From the NCBI RefSeq assembly GCF_014284125.1, contig NZ_JACOFX010000022.1, forward strand, positions 22,130 to 86,129: a stretch of DNA of 64,000 bases, read 5' to 3'. The stretch is from Undibacterium umbellatum. GTDB lineage: Bacteria > Pseudomonadota > Gammaproteobacteria > Burkholderiales > Burkholderiaceae_D. The notes below the pieces were generated by a model. It searched no databases, was not told the DNA's origin, and worked only from the letters and a program-made list of their open reading frames with translations. Numbering within the stretch: position 1 is the stretch's first letter; each line of letters starts with the position of its first letter. Position numbers and translations under genes: made by a program. Shown here piece after piece: positions 36,438 through 44,243 of the stretch.

Positions 36438-38660
36438 ATGACAGCAAGTCTTTGGTTTGTCATCGCATGTGGCGTCATCGCCGTACTATATGGTTTGATT
36501 TCGCGTAGCTGGATCTTAAGACAGGATGCCGGTAACGCGCGTATGCAGGAAATTGCCACCGCCATTCAGCAAGGCGCTGCCGCTTATCTGGCGCGACAGT
36601 ACCGCACCATCGCCATCGTTGGCGCGGTGCTGTTCATCGTCGTAGCTATAATCCCTGGCCTGGGTTTGATCACTGCCATCGGTTTTCTGATCGGTGCAGT
36701 TCTCTCGGGTGCCTGCGGTTTCATCGGCATGAATGTGTCAGTCAGAGCAAATGTCAGAACTGCGCAAGCTGCAACCAAGGGCATGAATGAAGCGCTGGAC
36801 GTGGCTTTCCGTGGCGGTGCCATCACAGGTATGCTGGTGGTCGGACTTGGTTTGCTGGGCGTAACTATCTTCTATTGGGTATTGGTATGCAATGCTGCTG
36901 GAGGTACGCTGACACAGCATGACGTGATCAAGCCCCTCATCGGCCTGGCCTTTGGCGCTTCGCTGATTTCCATCTTCGCCCGTCTTGGTGGTGGCATCTT
37001 TACCAAGGGCGCTGACGTTGGTGCCGATCTGGTTGGCAAGGTGGAAGCCGGTATTCCTGAAGATGATCCGCGTAACCCCGCCGTGATTGCCGACAATGTT
37101 GGTGACAATGTCGGTGACTGCGCCGGTATGGCTGCGGATTTGTTTGAAACCTATGTAGTGACCCTGATTGCTACCATGTTGCTGGGGGCGCTGGTGATTA
37201 CCAGTGATGTCACTGCCGCGATTGTCTATCCCCTATTGCTGGGAGCTGTTTCCATCCTGGCTTCCATCGTCGGCTGTTCCATGGTGAAAGCCAAGCCGGG
37301 CAAGAAAATCATGTCAGCCCTGTACACAGGTTTGTGGTGGGCAGCCGGCTTGTCGCTGGTCGGTTTTGCCATCGTCACTTGGCAAGTCTGGCCTGATGAA
37401 GCCATGCGCATGAAGATGATGGGCTCATCACTGGTGGGTATCGTCCTCACCGGCCTGATGGTGTATATCACTGAATATTACACAGGCACAGACTTCAAGC
37501 CGGTACAGCACGTGGCCCAGGCATCGACCACAGGTCACGGTACCAATATCATTGCCGGTTTGGGCGTGTCGATGAAGTCGACTGCCTGGCCAGTGCTTGC
37601 GGTGTGTGCATCCATCCTCGTTTCTTATCAACTCGCCGGTTTGTACGGCATCGCGATTGCTGCAACTTCCATGTTGTCGATGGCGGGCATCATTGTGGCG
37701 CTCGATGCCTATGGCCCTATCACTGACAATGCTGGTGGGATTGCTGAAATGTCAGAAATGCCTGCTTCAGTGCGTGCGATTACTGATCCACTGGATGCAG
37801 TCGGTAATACAACCAAGGCTGTGACCAAGGGCTATGCGATAGGCTCTGCCGGTCTGGCTGCGCTGGTGTTGTTTGCTGATTACACCCATGCGCTGGATTC
37901 TGTCGGCAAGAGCACTTCGTTTGATTTGTCGAATCCACAAGTTATCGTCGGCCTGTTTATCGGTGGCCTGATTCCTTACTTGTTTGGTGCCATGGCTATG
38001 GAGGCCGTGGGTCGTGCTGCCGGTGCCGTGGTGGTGGAAGTACGTCGCCAGTTCAAGGAAATCAAGGGCATCATGGATGGCACAGGCAAGCCTGAGTATG
38101 ACAAGGCTGTTGACATGCTGACGACATCTGCCATCAAGGAAATGATCATTCCGTCGCTGTTGCCTGTCATCGTGCCTATTCTGGTGGGCATGTTGCTGGG
38201 GCCAGCTGCGTTGGGTGGCTTGTTGATGGGCACTATCGTGACTGGTTTGTTTGTCGCTATCTCCATGACTACCGGTGGTGGTGCCTGGGACAATGCCAAG
38301 AAATATATAGAAGATGGTCATTTCGGTGGCAAGGGGTCAGAAGCGCACAAAGCTGCCGTGACCGGGGATACTGTTGGTGATCCTTACAAGGATACGGCTG
38401 GCCCAGCTATTAATCCCCTGATTAAGATCATCAATATTGTCGCCTTGCTGCTGGTGCCTATCTTGCCTGCGGTTGGCACGAATGAAGCAGCCAAGCATGT
38501 CACGCCAACGATGCCGGTAGTGCAATCGGCAACACCAGCGGCATCTGCATCAGCGTCAGTACCGGTGTTGGTACCTGCACCGGCGTCCGCTTCAGTATCT
38601 GCTCCTGTGGTAGTGCCTGGGTTACCGGGAATGCAAGAAGCCACACCTGCCAGCAAGTAA
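36438..38660 (+). CDS. hppA: Membrane-bound K+-independent H+-pyrophosphatase
   Basis: A 740-residue integral membrane pump that couples pyrophosphate hydrolysis to proton transport. There are about sixteen hydrophobic segments. The active-site loops show VGADLVGKVEAGIPEDDPRN, IADNVGDNVGDCAGM and TGDTVGDPYKDTAGPA. In GNTTKAVTKG the Lys and Thr are the residues typical of K+-independent enzymes. ATG 36438 has GGAGGA upstream. An extra C-terminal tail of about 55 residues, rich in Ala, Pro, Val and Ser (PAASASASVPVLVPAPASAS), is not part of the usual fold. It may be periplasmic or cytoplasmic and has no known role. Confidence 0.95.
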   Translation: MTASLWFVIACGVIAVLYGLISRSWILRQDAGNARMQEIATAIQQGAAAYLARQYRTIAIVGAVLFIVVAIIPGLGLITAIGFLIGAVLSGACGFIGMNVSVRANVRTAQAATKGMNEALDVAFRGGAITGMLVVGLGLLGVTIFYWVLVCNAAGGTLTQHDVIKPLIGLAFGASLISIFARLGGGIFTKGADVGADLVGKVEAGIPEDDPRNPAVIADNVGDNVGDCAGMAADLFETYVVTLIATMLLGALVITSDVTAAIVYPLLLGAVSILASIVGCSMVKAKPGKKIMSALYTGLWWAAGLSLVGFAIVTWQVWPDEAMRMKMMGSSLVGIVLTGLMVYITEYYTGTDFKPVQHVAQASTTGHGTNIIAGLGVSMKSTAWPVLAVCASILVSYQLAGLYGIAIAATSMLSMAGIIVALDAYGPITDNAGGIAEMSEMPASVRAITDPLDAVGNTTKAVTKGYAIGSAGLAALVLFADYTHALDSVGKSTSFDLSNPQVIVGLFIGGLIPYLFGAMAMEAVGRAAGAVVVEVRRQFKEIKGIMDGTGKPEYDKAVDMLTTSAIKEMIIPSLLPVIVPILVGMLLGPAALGGLLMGTIVTGLFVAISMTTGGGAWDNAKKYIEDGHFGGKGSEAHKAAVTGDTVGDPYKDTAGPAINPLIKIINIVALLLVPILPAVGTNEAAKHVTPTMPVVQSATPAASASASVPVLVPAPASASVSAPVVVPGLPGMQEATPASK

Positions 38661-38690
38661 TAGCTTTTGCAGGGTTTGGTCTCTGGTTTG

Positions 38691-38724
38691 AAAAGTGGTG
38701 GCAATTATTGCTGCCACTTTTTTT
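38691..38724 (+). terminator. Terminator after hppA
   Basis: AAAAGTGG (from 38691) pairs with CCACTTTT, with an inner GCA/TGC pair, followed by more Ts. It lies about 30 bp past the hppA stop. Confidence 0.8.
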
Positions 38725-38765
38725 ACTTTTGGCTTTGTACAATTGTTCGCTACAATAGGGTTATG

Positions 38766-38779
38766 TGACGTTAACGTAA
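38766..38779. promoter_or_regulatory. Operator-like palindrome upstream of the SDR gene
   Basis: TGACGTTAACGTAA contains the perfect 10-bp palindrome ACGTTAACGT (38768-38777), and a further AACGTAAC follows directly. It lies 82 bp before the SDR start. It resembles MerR-type operators of acyl-CoA catabolism genes as I remember them. The assignment is weak. Confidence 0.35.
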
Positions 38780-38860
38780 ACGTAACCGACATTGAGCGGT
38801 GATTCGCTAACTGCATTTAGTGTTGACGACCGATTCATCTTTAAACTTGGAGAGACAAAC

Positions 38861-39619
38861 ATGCAAATTCAAAATCATGTATTTATTATTACTGGTGGTG
38901 CTTCCGGCCTGGGTGCGGCGACTGCAAGAATGATCGTTGCCAACGGCGGCAAGGTGGTGCTGGCCGATGTACAGGTAGACGCCGGTGAGGCACTGGCGGC
39001 TGAGTTGGGTGGCAAGTTTGTCAAATGCGATGTGACTTCCGAGGCCGATGGCAAGGCTGTCGTTGAAGCCGCTGCTACTCTGGGTACGTTGCGTGGTCTG
39101 GTGAATTGCGCCGGTGTTGCACCGGCGATCAAGACGGTAGGCAAGGACGGCCCGCATCCATTGGACGTATTCCAGCGCGTGGTCAACATCAACCTGATTG
39201 GCACTTTCAATATGTGCCGTCTGGCAGCAGATGCGATGGGCAAGACCGAAGCTGCTGAACATGGTGAGCGCGGTGTCATCATCAACACAGCATCTGTTGC
39301 TGCCTATGACGGCCAGATTGGCCAGGCTGCCTATGCTTCTTCCAAAGCAGCGGTAGTTGGTTTGACCCTGCCTATGGCACGTGATTTGTCACGTAGCGGC
39401 ATTCGCGTCATGACGATTGCTCCAGGCATCTTTGAAACCCCGATGTTGCTGGGCATGCCGCAAGAAGTACAGGATGCTTTGGGCAAAATGGTTCCGTTTC
39501 CTCCGCGTCTCGGTAAACCGGGTGAGTATGCGAATCTGGCCAAGGCGATTATTGAAAATGTGATGTTGAATGGTGAAACCATCCGTTTAGATGGAGCCAT
39601 ACGCATGCAACCCAAGTGA
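38861..39619 (+). CDS. SDR-family 3-hydroxyacyl-CoA dehydrogenase-like protein
   Basis: A 252-residue short-chain dehydrogenase. The cofactor motif is TGGASGLGAATA. D59 or so lies in VLADVQVDAG (NAD preference). NCAGVAPA, a catalytic Ser (NTASVAAYDG) and YASSK are all present. The length and the GLTLPMARDLSRSGIRVMTIAPG segment fit type II 3-hydroxyacyl-CoA dehydrogenases. These act in fatty-acid and isoleucine breakdown. ATG 38861 follows GGAGAG at 38849. It is transcribed alone after the hppA terminator. Confidence 0.9.
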   Translation: MQIQNHVFIITGGASGLGAATARMIVANGGKVVLADVQVDAGEALAAELGGKFVKCDVTSEADGKAVVEAAATLGTLRGLVNCAGVAPAIKTVGKDGPHPLDVFQRVVNINLIGTFNMCRLAADAMGKTEAAEHGERGVIINTASVAAYDGQIGQAAYASSKAAVVGLTLPMARDLSRSGIRVMTIAPGIFETPMLLGMPQEVQDALGKMVPFPPRLGKPGEYANLAKAIIENVMLNGETIRLDGAIRMQPK

Positions 39620-39621
39620 AA

Positions 39622-39732
39622 CGTTGATAAAGCTACTGCGCGACGCAATTTTGAGCCTGCGATGCTCACCGTACTAAAGTACGGTTGCGCTTCTTAACTC
39701 AAACTTGCGTCGCTCGCTACGCTTTCTCAACG
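39622..39732. repeat. 111-bp imperfect palindromic element
   Basis: Nested arms: CGTTGA (39622) with TCAACG (39727-39732), GCGACGCAA (39640-39648) with TTGCGTCGC (39705-39713), TTGAG (39651-39655) with CTCAA (39698-39702), and an inner ACCGTAC (39668) with GTACGGT (to 39685) around a TAAA loop. It begins 2 bp after the SDR stop. It has the form of a REP/MITE-like intergenic palindrome. Confidence 0.75.
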
Positions 39733-39869
39733 CTTCATGCGACAGTCGTGTGTAGAGAAGACAAAGCTACTACGATTCAGTATGTTTAAGTATGGCTGTT
39801 GTATTTGTCGAGTCTGGACTTTTCACTGTGCCGTGCAGCATGACAAATTGCTAGGGGGCTACTACACTA

Positions 39870-39896
39870 GGGCAAATCTGGATTTGCCCTTTTTTT
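39870..39896 (+). terminator. Terminator hairpin touching the patatin start codon
   Basis: GGGCAAAT (39870-39877), loop CTGG, ATTTGCCC (39882-39889) and seven Ts (39890-39896). The next three bases are the ATG of the patatin gene. Confidence 0.85.
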
Positions 39897-41099
39897 ATGC
39901 CTACACAAACGAGTAATAACGCTGGAACAGGATTGATCTTGACGGGTGGTGGGGCGCGTGCGGCCTATCAGGTTGGGGTGCTTCACGAAATCTCGGCTAT
40001 CCTTGTTGAGTCTGGCTGGCATCCTGCCAGCAATCCTTTTGGTATTATCTGCGGTACTTCGGCGGGGGCCATCAATGCCACTTCGCTGGCCTGTGGGGCT
40101 GATCATTTTGCTGACGCAGTCGGGCGCATGCTGCACATATGGGAAAACTTTGAGGCGGCGCAAGTGTACCGGGCAGATTCGCTCGGTGTCATGCGTACCG
40201 GGGCGCGCTGGCTGACACTGTGGTCATTTGGCTGGCTGTTGAACAAGTGGCGCAAAGCACCGCCGAATTCACTACTCGATAACTCCCCGCTCGAAGCGCT
40301 GTTGACCCGTATGCTGGACTTGGGTAGCCTGGATGCTGCATTCAGCAATGGCAGCCTGCATGCACTGGCGGTCACTGCATCTTCCTACACTGCTGGTCAG
40401 CATCTGACCTTTTACCAGACTCTGGCTGATGTCGAGCCCTGGGTCAGGAGTCAGCGCCTGGCGCAGCGCGATTTTATCGGTGTCCAGCATTTGCTGGCGT
40501 CCTCTGCCATTCCCTTTATCTTCCCCGCCGTGCCGCTGAACTGGGGCGGGCGTATGGAATATTGCGGCGATGGGTCCATGCGGCAGCTTGCGCCCATATC
40601 ACCGGCCATCCACTTGGGGGCGCAAAAGGTATTGATTGTTGGTGCGGGTCGTCTGACTGAGCCGCCGAGTATTAATACTGAAACTGCACGTTATCCCAGC
40701 CTGGCGCAAATTGCCGGCCATGCCTTGTCCAGTATCTTCCTCGATAGTCTTGCAGTGGATATTGAGAGACTGATGCGCATCAACAAGACCCTGTCCATGT
40801 TGCCACCAGAACTGCTGGAAAAAACTCCTTTGCGGCCAGTGGATTTGTTGGTCATCGCGCCTTCTGAAAGGCTGGATGAAATCGCCAGCCGTCATACAAA
40901 TAGTCTGCCTCTGCCTGTACGTACAATGCTGGGTGGTATTGGAGCTACCGAAGCACGCGGTTCAGCACTGGCCTCCTATCTTTTGTTTGAATCCACCTAT
41001 ACCAAGGAGTTGATTGCTCTCGGGCGGCGCGATACCCGTGCCAGAATGGACGATGTCTTGCGTTTCTTCGGTGTTGATTGCTCAATACGAACTGCCTGA
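39897..41099 (+). CDS. Patatin-like phospholipase
   Basis: A 400-residue predicted lipid acyl hydrolase. The glycine-rich oxyanion loop is LTGGGARAAYQVGVL, the nucleophile is S55 in CGTSAGAIN, and the second dyad residue is D225 in CGDGSMRQLAP. The C-terminal third is not assigned. No signal peptide is seen. The start ATG 39897 gives the family-like lead, but it has no Shine-Dalgarno. It follows directly on a terminator U-tract, so normal initiation is unclear. Leaderless translation, or an alternative start at a TTG inside TGLILTG, would be options. Confidence 0.88.
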   Translation: MPTQTSNNAGTGLILTGGGARAAYQVGVLHEISAILVESGWHPASNPFGIICGTSAGAINATSLACGADHFADAVGRMLHIWENFEAAQVYRADSLGVMRTGARWLTLWSFGWLLNKWRKAPPNSLLDNSPLEALLTRMLDLGSLDAAFSNGSLHALAVTASSYTAGQHLTFYQTLADVEPWVRSQRLAQRDFIGVQHLLASSAIPFIFPAVPLNWGGRMEYCGDGSMRQLAPISPAIHLGAQKVLIVGAGRLTEPPSINTETARYPSLAQIAGHALSSIFLDSLAVDIERLMRINKTLSMLPPELLEKTPLRPVDLLVIAPSERLDEIASRHTNSLPLPVRTMLGGIGATEARGSALASYLLFESTYTKELIALGRRDTRARMDDVLRFFGVDCSIRTA

Positions 41100-41248
41100 T
41101 TGCCAGGCAATAGCGGCTGCAGGAGTCCTTGCCTGAAACGTGAAACGAGCATGTGTATATACATTGTAACATCTGCAACAATGGTTGATTCATCATCGAC
41201 AAACCGTTAATCTATGCCGTGTTTTAGCGTGGGCTGATAGACAAAATA

Positions 41249-41626
41249 ATGATAAATCCAACATTTTTCAAGAAATGGCTGGTATTCCTGGCGCTTGCTT
41301 TTCTGGCTGTAAGCAGTTTTGCTAAAGACACTAAAGGTCTGGGCCAGATTGCTGTTGCCGAATTGCCTAAAGAAGCACAAACCACCTTGAAGTTGATTAA
41401 GCAAGGCGGGCCATTTCCTTATGAAAAGGATGGTGTGGTGTTCGGCAATTATGAGTCCAGGTTGCCAAAGAAAAAGCGCGGTTACTATCATGAATACACC
41501 GTAAAAACACCGCGCGCCCGTAATCGGGGCATGCGCCGCATCATTGCCGGAGCAGACCCGCAGACATCGGGTGAATACTATTACACCGAAGACCATTACG
41601 AGAGTTTTCGCAGAATTAAAGAGTAA
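41249..41626 (+). CDS. Secreted guanyl-specific ribonuclease (RNase Sa/barnase type)
   Basis: A 125-residue secreted microbial RNase. The signal peptide ends near SSFAKD. The catalytic residues of the RNase Sa family can be matched: E82 in YYHEYTV, the Arg pair at 96-97 in RGMRRIIAG, and H116 in YYTEDHYESF. It cleaves RNA after guanosine. The mature part of about 100 residues is the usual size. There is no cysteine, so the disulfide of RNase Sa is absent. The next gene, 2 bp downstream, encodes a barstar-like inhibitor, which fits a secreted nuclease with cytosolic protection. Confidence 0.9.
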   Translation: MINPTFFKKWLVFLALAFLAVSSFAKDTKGLGQIAVAELPKEAQTTLKLIKQGGPFPYEKDGVVFGNYESRLPKKKRGYYHEYTVKTPRARNRGMRRIIAGADPQTSGEYYYTEDHYESFRRIKE

Positions 41627-41628
41627 AT

Positions 41629-42051
41629 ATGATCTCAGCAATTGAGGGAGAAATGGAATTGTTGGCAACGGTAGCGCCTAACGTGGTGCAATCCATCCGT
41701 GCTTTCCGTGTGCCGGATCTGCAAGCAGAAGCGTCCCGGCTGGGTCAGCATTTTTTGTATGCCTATTGCCTGGAAGCGGCCACCAAACAGCAAGTGCTGG
41801 GCAAAATTGCCTTGTCTTTCGGTTTTCCCAGGCCTATGTGCCGTAATCTGGATGCATTGTCAGATTGCCTGACTGATATGATTTATAAAGCAGGCCCGCA
41901 GCCTGGCTTTCTTATTGTGATTGAGCAATTGCCAAATACGCAAAAATTTGACAAGGAAGCGCGCGAAAATTTGCTGGACGTTTTTAGGGATGCCGCAGAT
42001 TTCTGGGCAGAGAGAAAAGTCGCTTTTCGTGTGTTTTACTCTTTCGAATAG
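41629..42051 (+). CDS. Barstar-family ribonuclease inhibitor
   Basis: A 140-residue cytosolic protein with the barstar fold signature: a helix region, then GFPRPMCRNLDALSDCLTDM, which matches the barstar YFGxNLDAL-type stretch. A C-terminal strand, RVFYSFE, follows. Residues 1-40 form an extension. It begins 2 bp after the RNase gene stop and is read with it. The gene is followed by a terminator. Binding of the partner RNase is inference from gene order and family. Confidence 0.88.
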   Translation: MISAIEGEMELLATVAPNVVQSIRAFRVPDLQAEASRLGQHFLYAYCLEAATKQQVLGKIALSFGFPRPMCRNLDALSDCLTDMIYKAGPQPGFLIVIEQLPNTQKFDKEARENLLDVFRDAADFWAERKVAFRVFYSFE

Positions 42052-42075
42052 TATTTTAATAGCCTGTATAATACG

Positions 42076-42103
42076 TGCCGGTAAGTAATTACCGGCATTT
42101 TTA
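42076..42103 (+). terminator. Terminator after the barstar gene
   Basis: TGCCGGTAA (42076-42084) pairs with TTACCGGCA (42089-42097), followed by a T-rich tract. A TATAAT at 42066-42071 just upstream may be a promoter -10 for purN whose transcript would start inside the hairpin. Confidence 0.8.
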
Positions 42104-42140
42104 TTTGGGGCTAGACCCCTGTCAGCGGTACAATGCCGCC

Positions 42141-42746
42141 ATGAAAAAGATTGTTATCCTCATTTCTGGTCGTGGCAGCAATATGCAAGCCATCGTTGAA
42201 GCTGCTGCAAAGCAGCAATGGCCTGCGCAAATCGCGGCTGTCATCAGTAACCGGGCCGATGCAGGCGGCCTGGAATATGCCGCCAGTCGTGGTATTCCAA
42301 CGGCCATCGTAGTCAGCAAGCAATTTGTCACGCGTGAGGCATTTGATGCTGCCTTGCAGGCAAAGATTGATGAATTTACCCCTGATCTGGTCGTTTTAGC
42401 TGGTTTCATGCGCATACTGACAGCAGGTTTTGTCGAACACTATGCGGGCAGGATGCTGAATATTCATCCATCCCTGTTACCCAGCTTTGTCGGTTTGGCA
42501 ACGCATCAGCAGGCAATTGATGCGGGCGTCAAAGTCCATGGCGTGACAGTGCATTTTGTCACTGCAGAGCTGGATCATGGCCCCATCGTCGCGCAGGCAG
42601 TTGTGCCAGTATTGGATGATGATACCGAAGACACTTTGTCTCACCGCGTACTTGAGCAAGAGCATCAGATTTATCCACGTGCCGTATTGCAATTCGTCGA
42701 AGGCAAATTGCGTATAGATGGCAACCGTGTCCATATCAGTAATTAA
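42141..42746 (+). CDS. purN: Phosphoribosylglycinamide formyltransferase
   Basis: A 201-residue enzyme of purine synthesis that formylates GAR using 10-formyl-THF. Catalytic residues N107, H109 (NIHPSLLPSF) and D145 (ELDHGP) are present. The N-terminal ISGRGSNMQAI binds substrate phosphate. ATG 42141 gives the standard MKKIVILISG start. The 66 bases before it contain a terminator and are excluded. No strong Shine-Dalgarno is visible. Confidence 0.95.
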   Translation: MKKIVILISGRGSNMQAIVEAAAKQQWPAQIAAVISNRADAGGLEYAASRGIPTAIVVSKQFVTREAFDAALQAKIDEFTPDLVVLAGFMRILTAGFVEHYAGRMLNIHPSLLPSFVGLATHQQAIDAGVKVHGVTVHFVTAELDHGPIVAQAVVPVLDDDTEDTLSHRVLEQEHQIYPRAVLQFVEGKLRIDGNRVHISN

Positions 42747-42863
42747 TAGAGTTATTTAGTCAGCATTAGCGAACTCGCTTGGGCGGTTTTGTGTCAGTAC
42801 TACATAGTAAAACAGAGTAACAAGGCCCGTCCGGGCCACATCAGCATATTAGAAGGAAGCAGC

Positions 42864-44171
42864 ATGAGATTACCTCCAGCCATACTCGTCAATACCGAAG
42901 AAGTATTACGTGAGATTTTGCGTTTTACCGGCCCGGCAGATGGCACTTTGTCGCGTTATTTTCGTGATCACCCACGTCTGGGTTCACGTGAACGTGGTGT
43001 AGTTGCGGAGGCTGTCTATGGCTTGCTGCGCAATAAATCGGTGTATACCAATTTTTCTGAGTCCGGCATAGGTTCGCCTATGCGCCGCCTGAGTTTGTTG
43101 GGTCTGGCGGATGCTGTTGGCGTGGATTCTCTCGGCGGTTTGACAGAAGATGAAACCGCCTGGCTGCAACGCGTCATGGAAATTGACCGCACCCACTTGC
43201 CTTTGATGATGAAGGCCAATCTGCCAGAATGGTTGTGGACCAAGTTGGTGGAACGTTTTGGTGAAGACGATGCACTGGCGCTGGCCATGTCACTGAACAC
43301 GCCGGCACCACTGGATTTGCGCGTCAACACCATCAAAGGTGATCGCGATACGGTCATCACGACACTGGCGCAGGCACCGATTATTGCCGAGCCTACGCCA
43401 TATTCAAGCACTGGTTTGCGCGTACGCAAAAAACCATCCATCCAGAATCTGCCTTTGTTCAAGGATGGCACGATAGAAGTGCAGGATGAGGGCAGCCAGT
43501 TGCTGGCGCAACTGGTGGGTGCCAAGCGCGGTGAAATGGTAGCGGATTTCTGCGCCGGTGCAGGTGGCAAGACTTTGGCACTGGGTGCGTTGATGCGCAA
43601 CACTGGCCGTTTGTACGCTTTTGATATTTCTGAAAAACGCCTGGCAAAACTCAAGCCGCGCATGGCGCGCAGTGGTTTGTCGAATGTGCATCCGGTTGTT
43701 ATTGCGCATGAAAAAGATGCCAAGATCAAACGCCTGGCGGGCAAGCTTGACCGCGTGCTGGTGGATGCACCTTGTAGCGGCCTGGGCACCTTGCGCCGTA
43801 ATCCTGATGTCAAATGGCGCCAGACACCGGCTGGCGTGGCAGAGTTAAACGTCAAGCAGGCATCCATCCTGGCCAGTGCCGCACGTATGGTGAAGCCAGG
43901 TGGCCGTCTGGTGTATGCGACCTGCAGTATTCTCGATGAAGAAAATGAAGGCATAGTCCAGGCATTCCTGGCTGAACATGCAGACTACATACTGTTGCCT
44001 GCTTCACAGGTGTTGGCTGAGCAAAAAGTGGATCTGGAAATGGGTGACTATCTGAAGCTTTATCCACATCTGCATCAGACTGATGGTTTCTTTGCAGCGA
44101 TATTGGAACGCAAAAAAGCACCAGCCAAAGTTGTTCCAGAAGAAGTTGCTGCAGAAGCAGAAGAAGATTAA
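42864..44171 (+). CDS. RsmB/NOP2-type RNA cytosine-5 methyltransferase
   Basis: A 435-residue SAM-dependent enzyme. An N-terminal NusB-like region is followed by a Rossmann methyltransferase. Motifs: VADFCAGAGGKTLAL (SAM binding), DAPCSGLGTLRRNPDVKW (first cysteine) and YATCSILDEENE (catalytic cysteine). The family methylates 16S rRNA C967 or a related site; which site cannot be told. ATG 42864 follows AAGGAAG. The last 20 residues are an acidic, alanine-rich tail. Confidence 0.92.
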   Translation: MRLPPAILVNTEEVLREILRFTGPADGTLSRYFRDHPRLGSRERGVVAEAVYGLLRNKSVYTNFSESGIGSPMRRLSLLGLADAVGVDSLGGLTEDETAWLQRVMEIDRTHLPLMMKANLPEWLWTKLVERFGEDDALALAMSLNTPAPLDLRVNTIKGDRDTVITTLAQAPIIAEPTPYSSTGLRVRKKPSIQNLPLFKDGTIEVQDEGSQLLAQLVGAKRGEMVADFCAGAGGKTLALGALMRNTGRLYAFDISEKRLAKLKPRMARSGLSNVHPVVIAHEKDAKIKRLAGKLDRVLVDAPCSGLGTLRRNPDVKWRQTPAGVAELNVKQASILASAARMVKPGGRLVYATCSILDEENEGIVQAFLAEHADYILLPASQVLAEQKVDLEMGDYLKLYPHLHQTDGFFAAILERKKAPAKVVPEEVAAEAEED

Positions 44172-44243
44172 TTCAGGCGCTGATCCAAGCTGAATACGTT
44201 CTTCCATTTCATTATCCTCGAGTACGCACTATAAGTACCCCCT

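Noticed and set aside
39897..41099. Placing the patatin start downstream because of the missing ribosome binding site
   Set aside because: The MPTQ... lead is family-like and the next start would cut into the glycine-rich oxyanion loop region. Kept at 39897 with a note.
43016..43954. A 312-codon minus-strand gene
   Set aside because: It is antisense to the RsmB-type methyltransferase, which has both catalytic cysteines.
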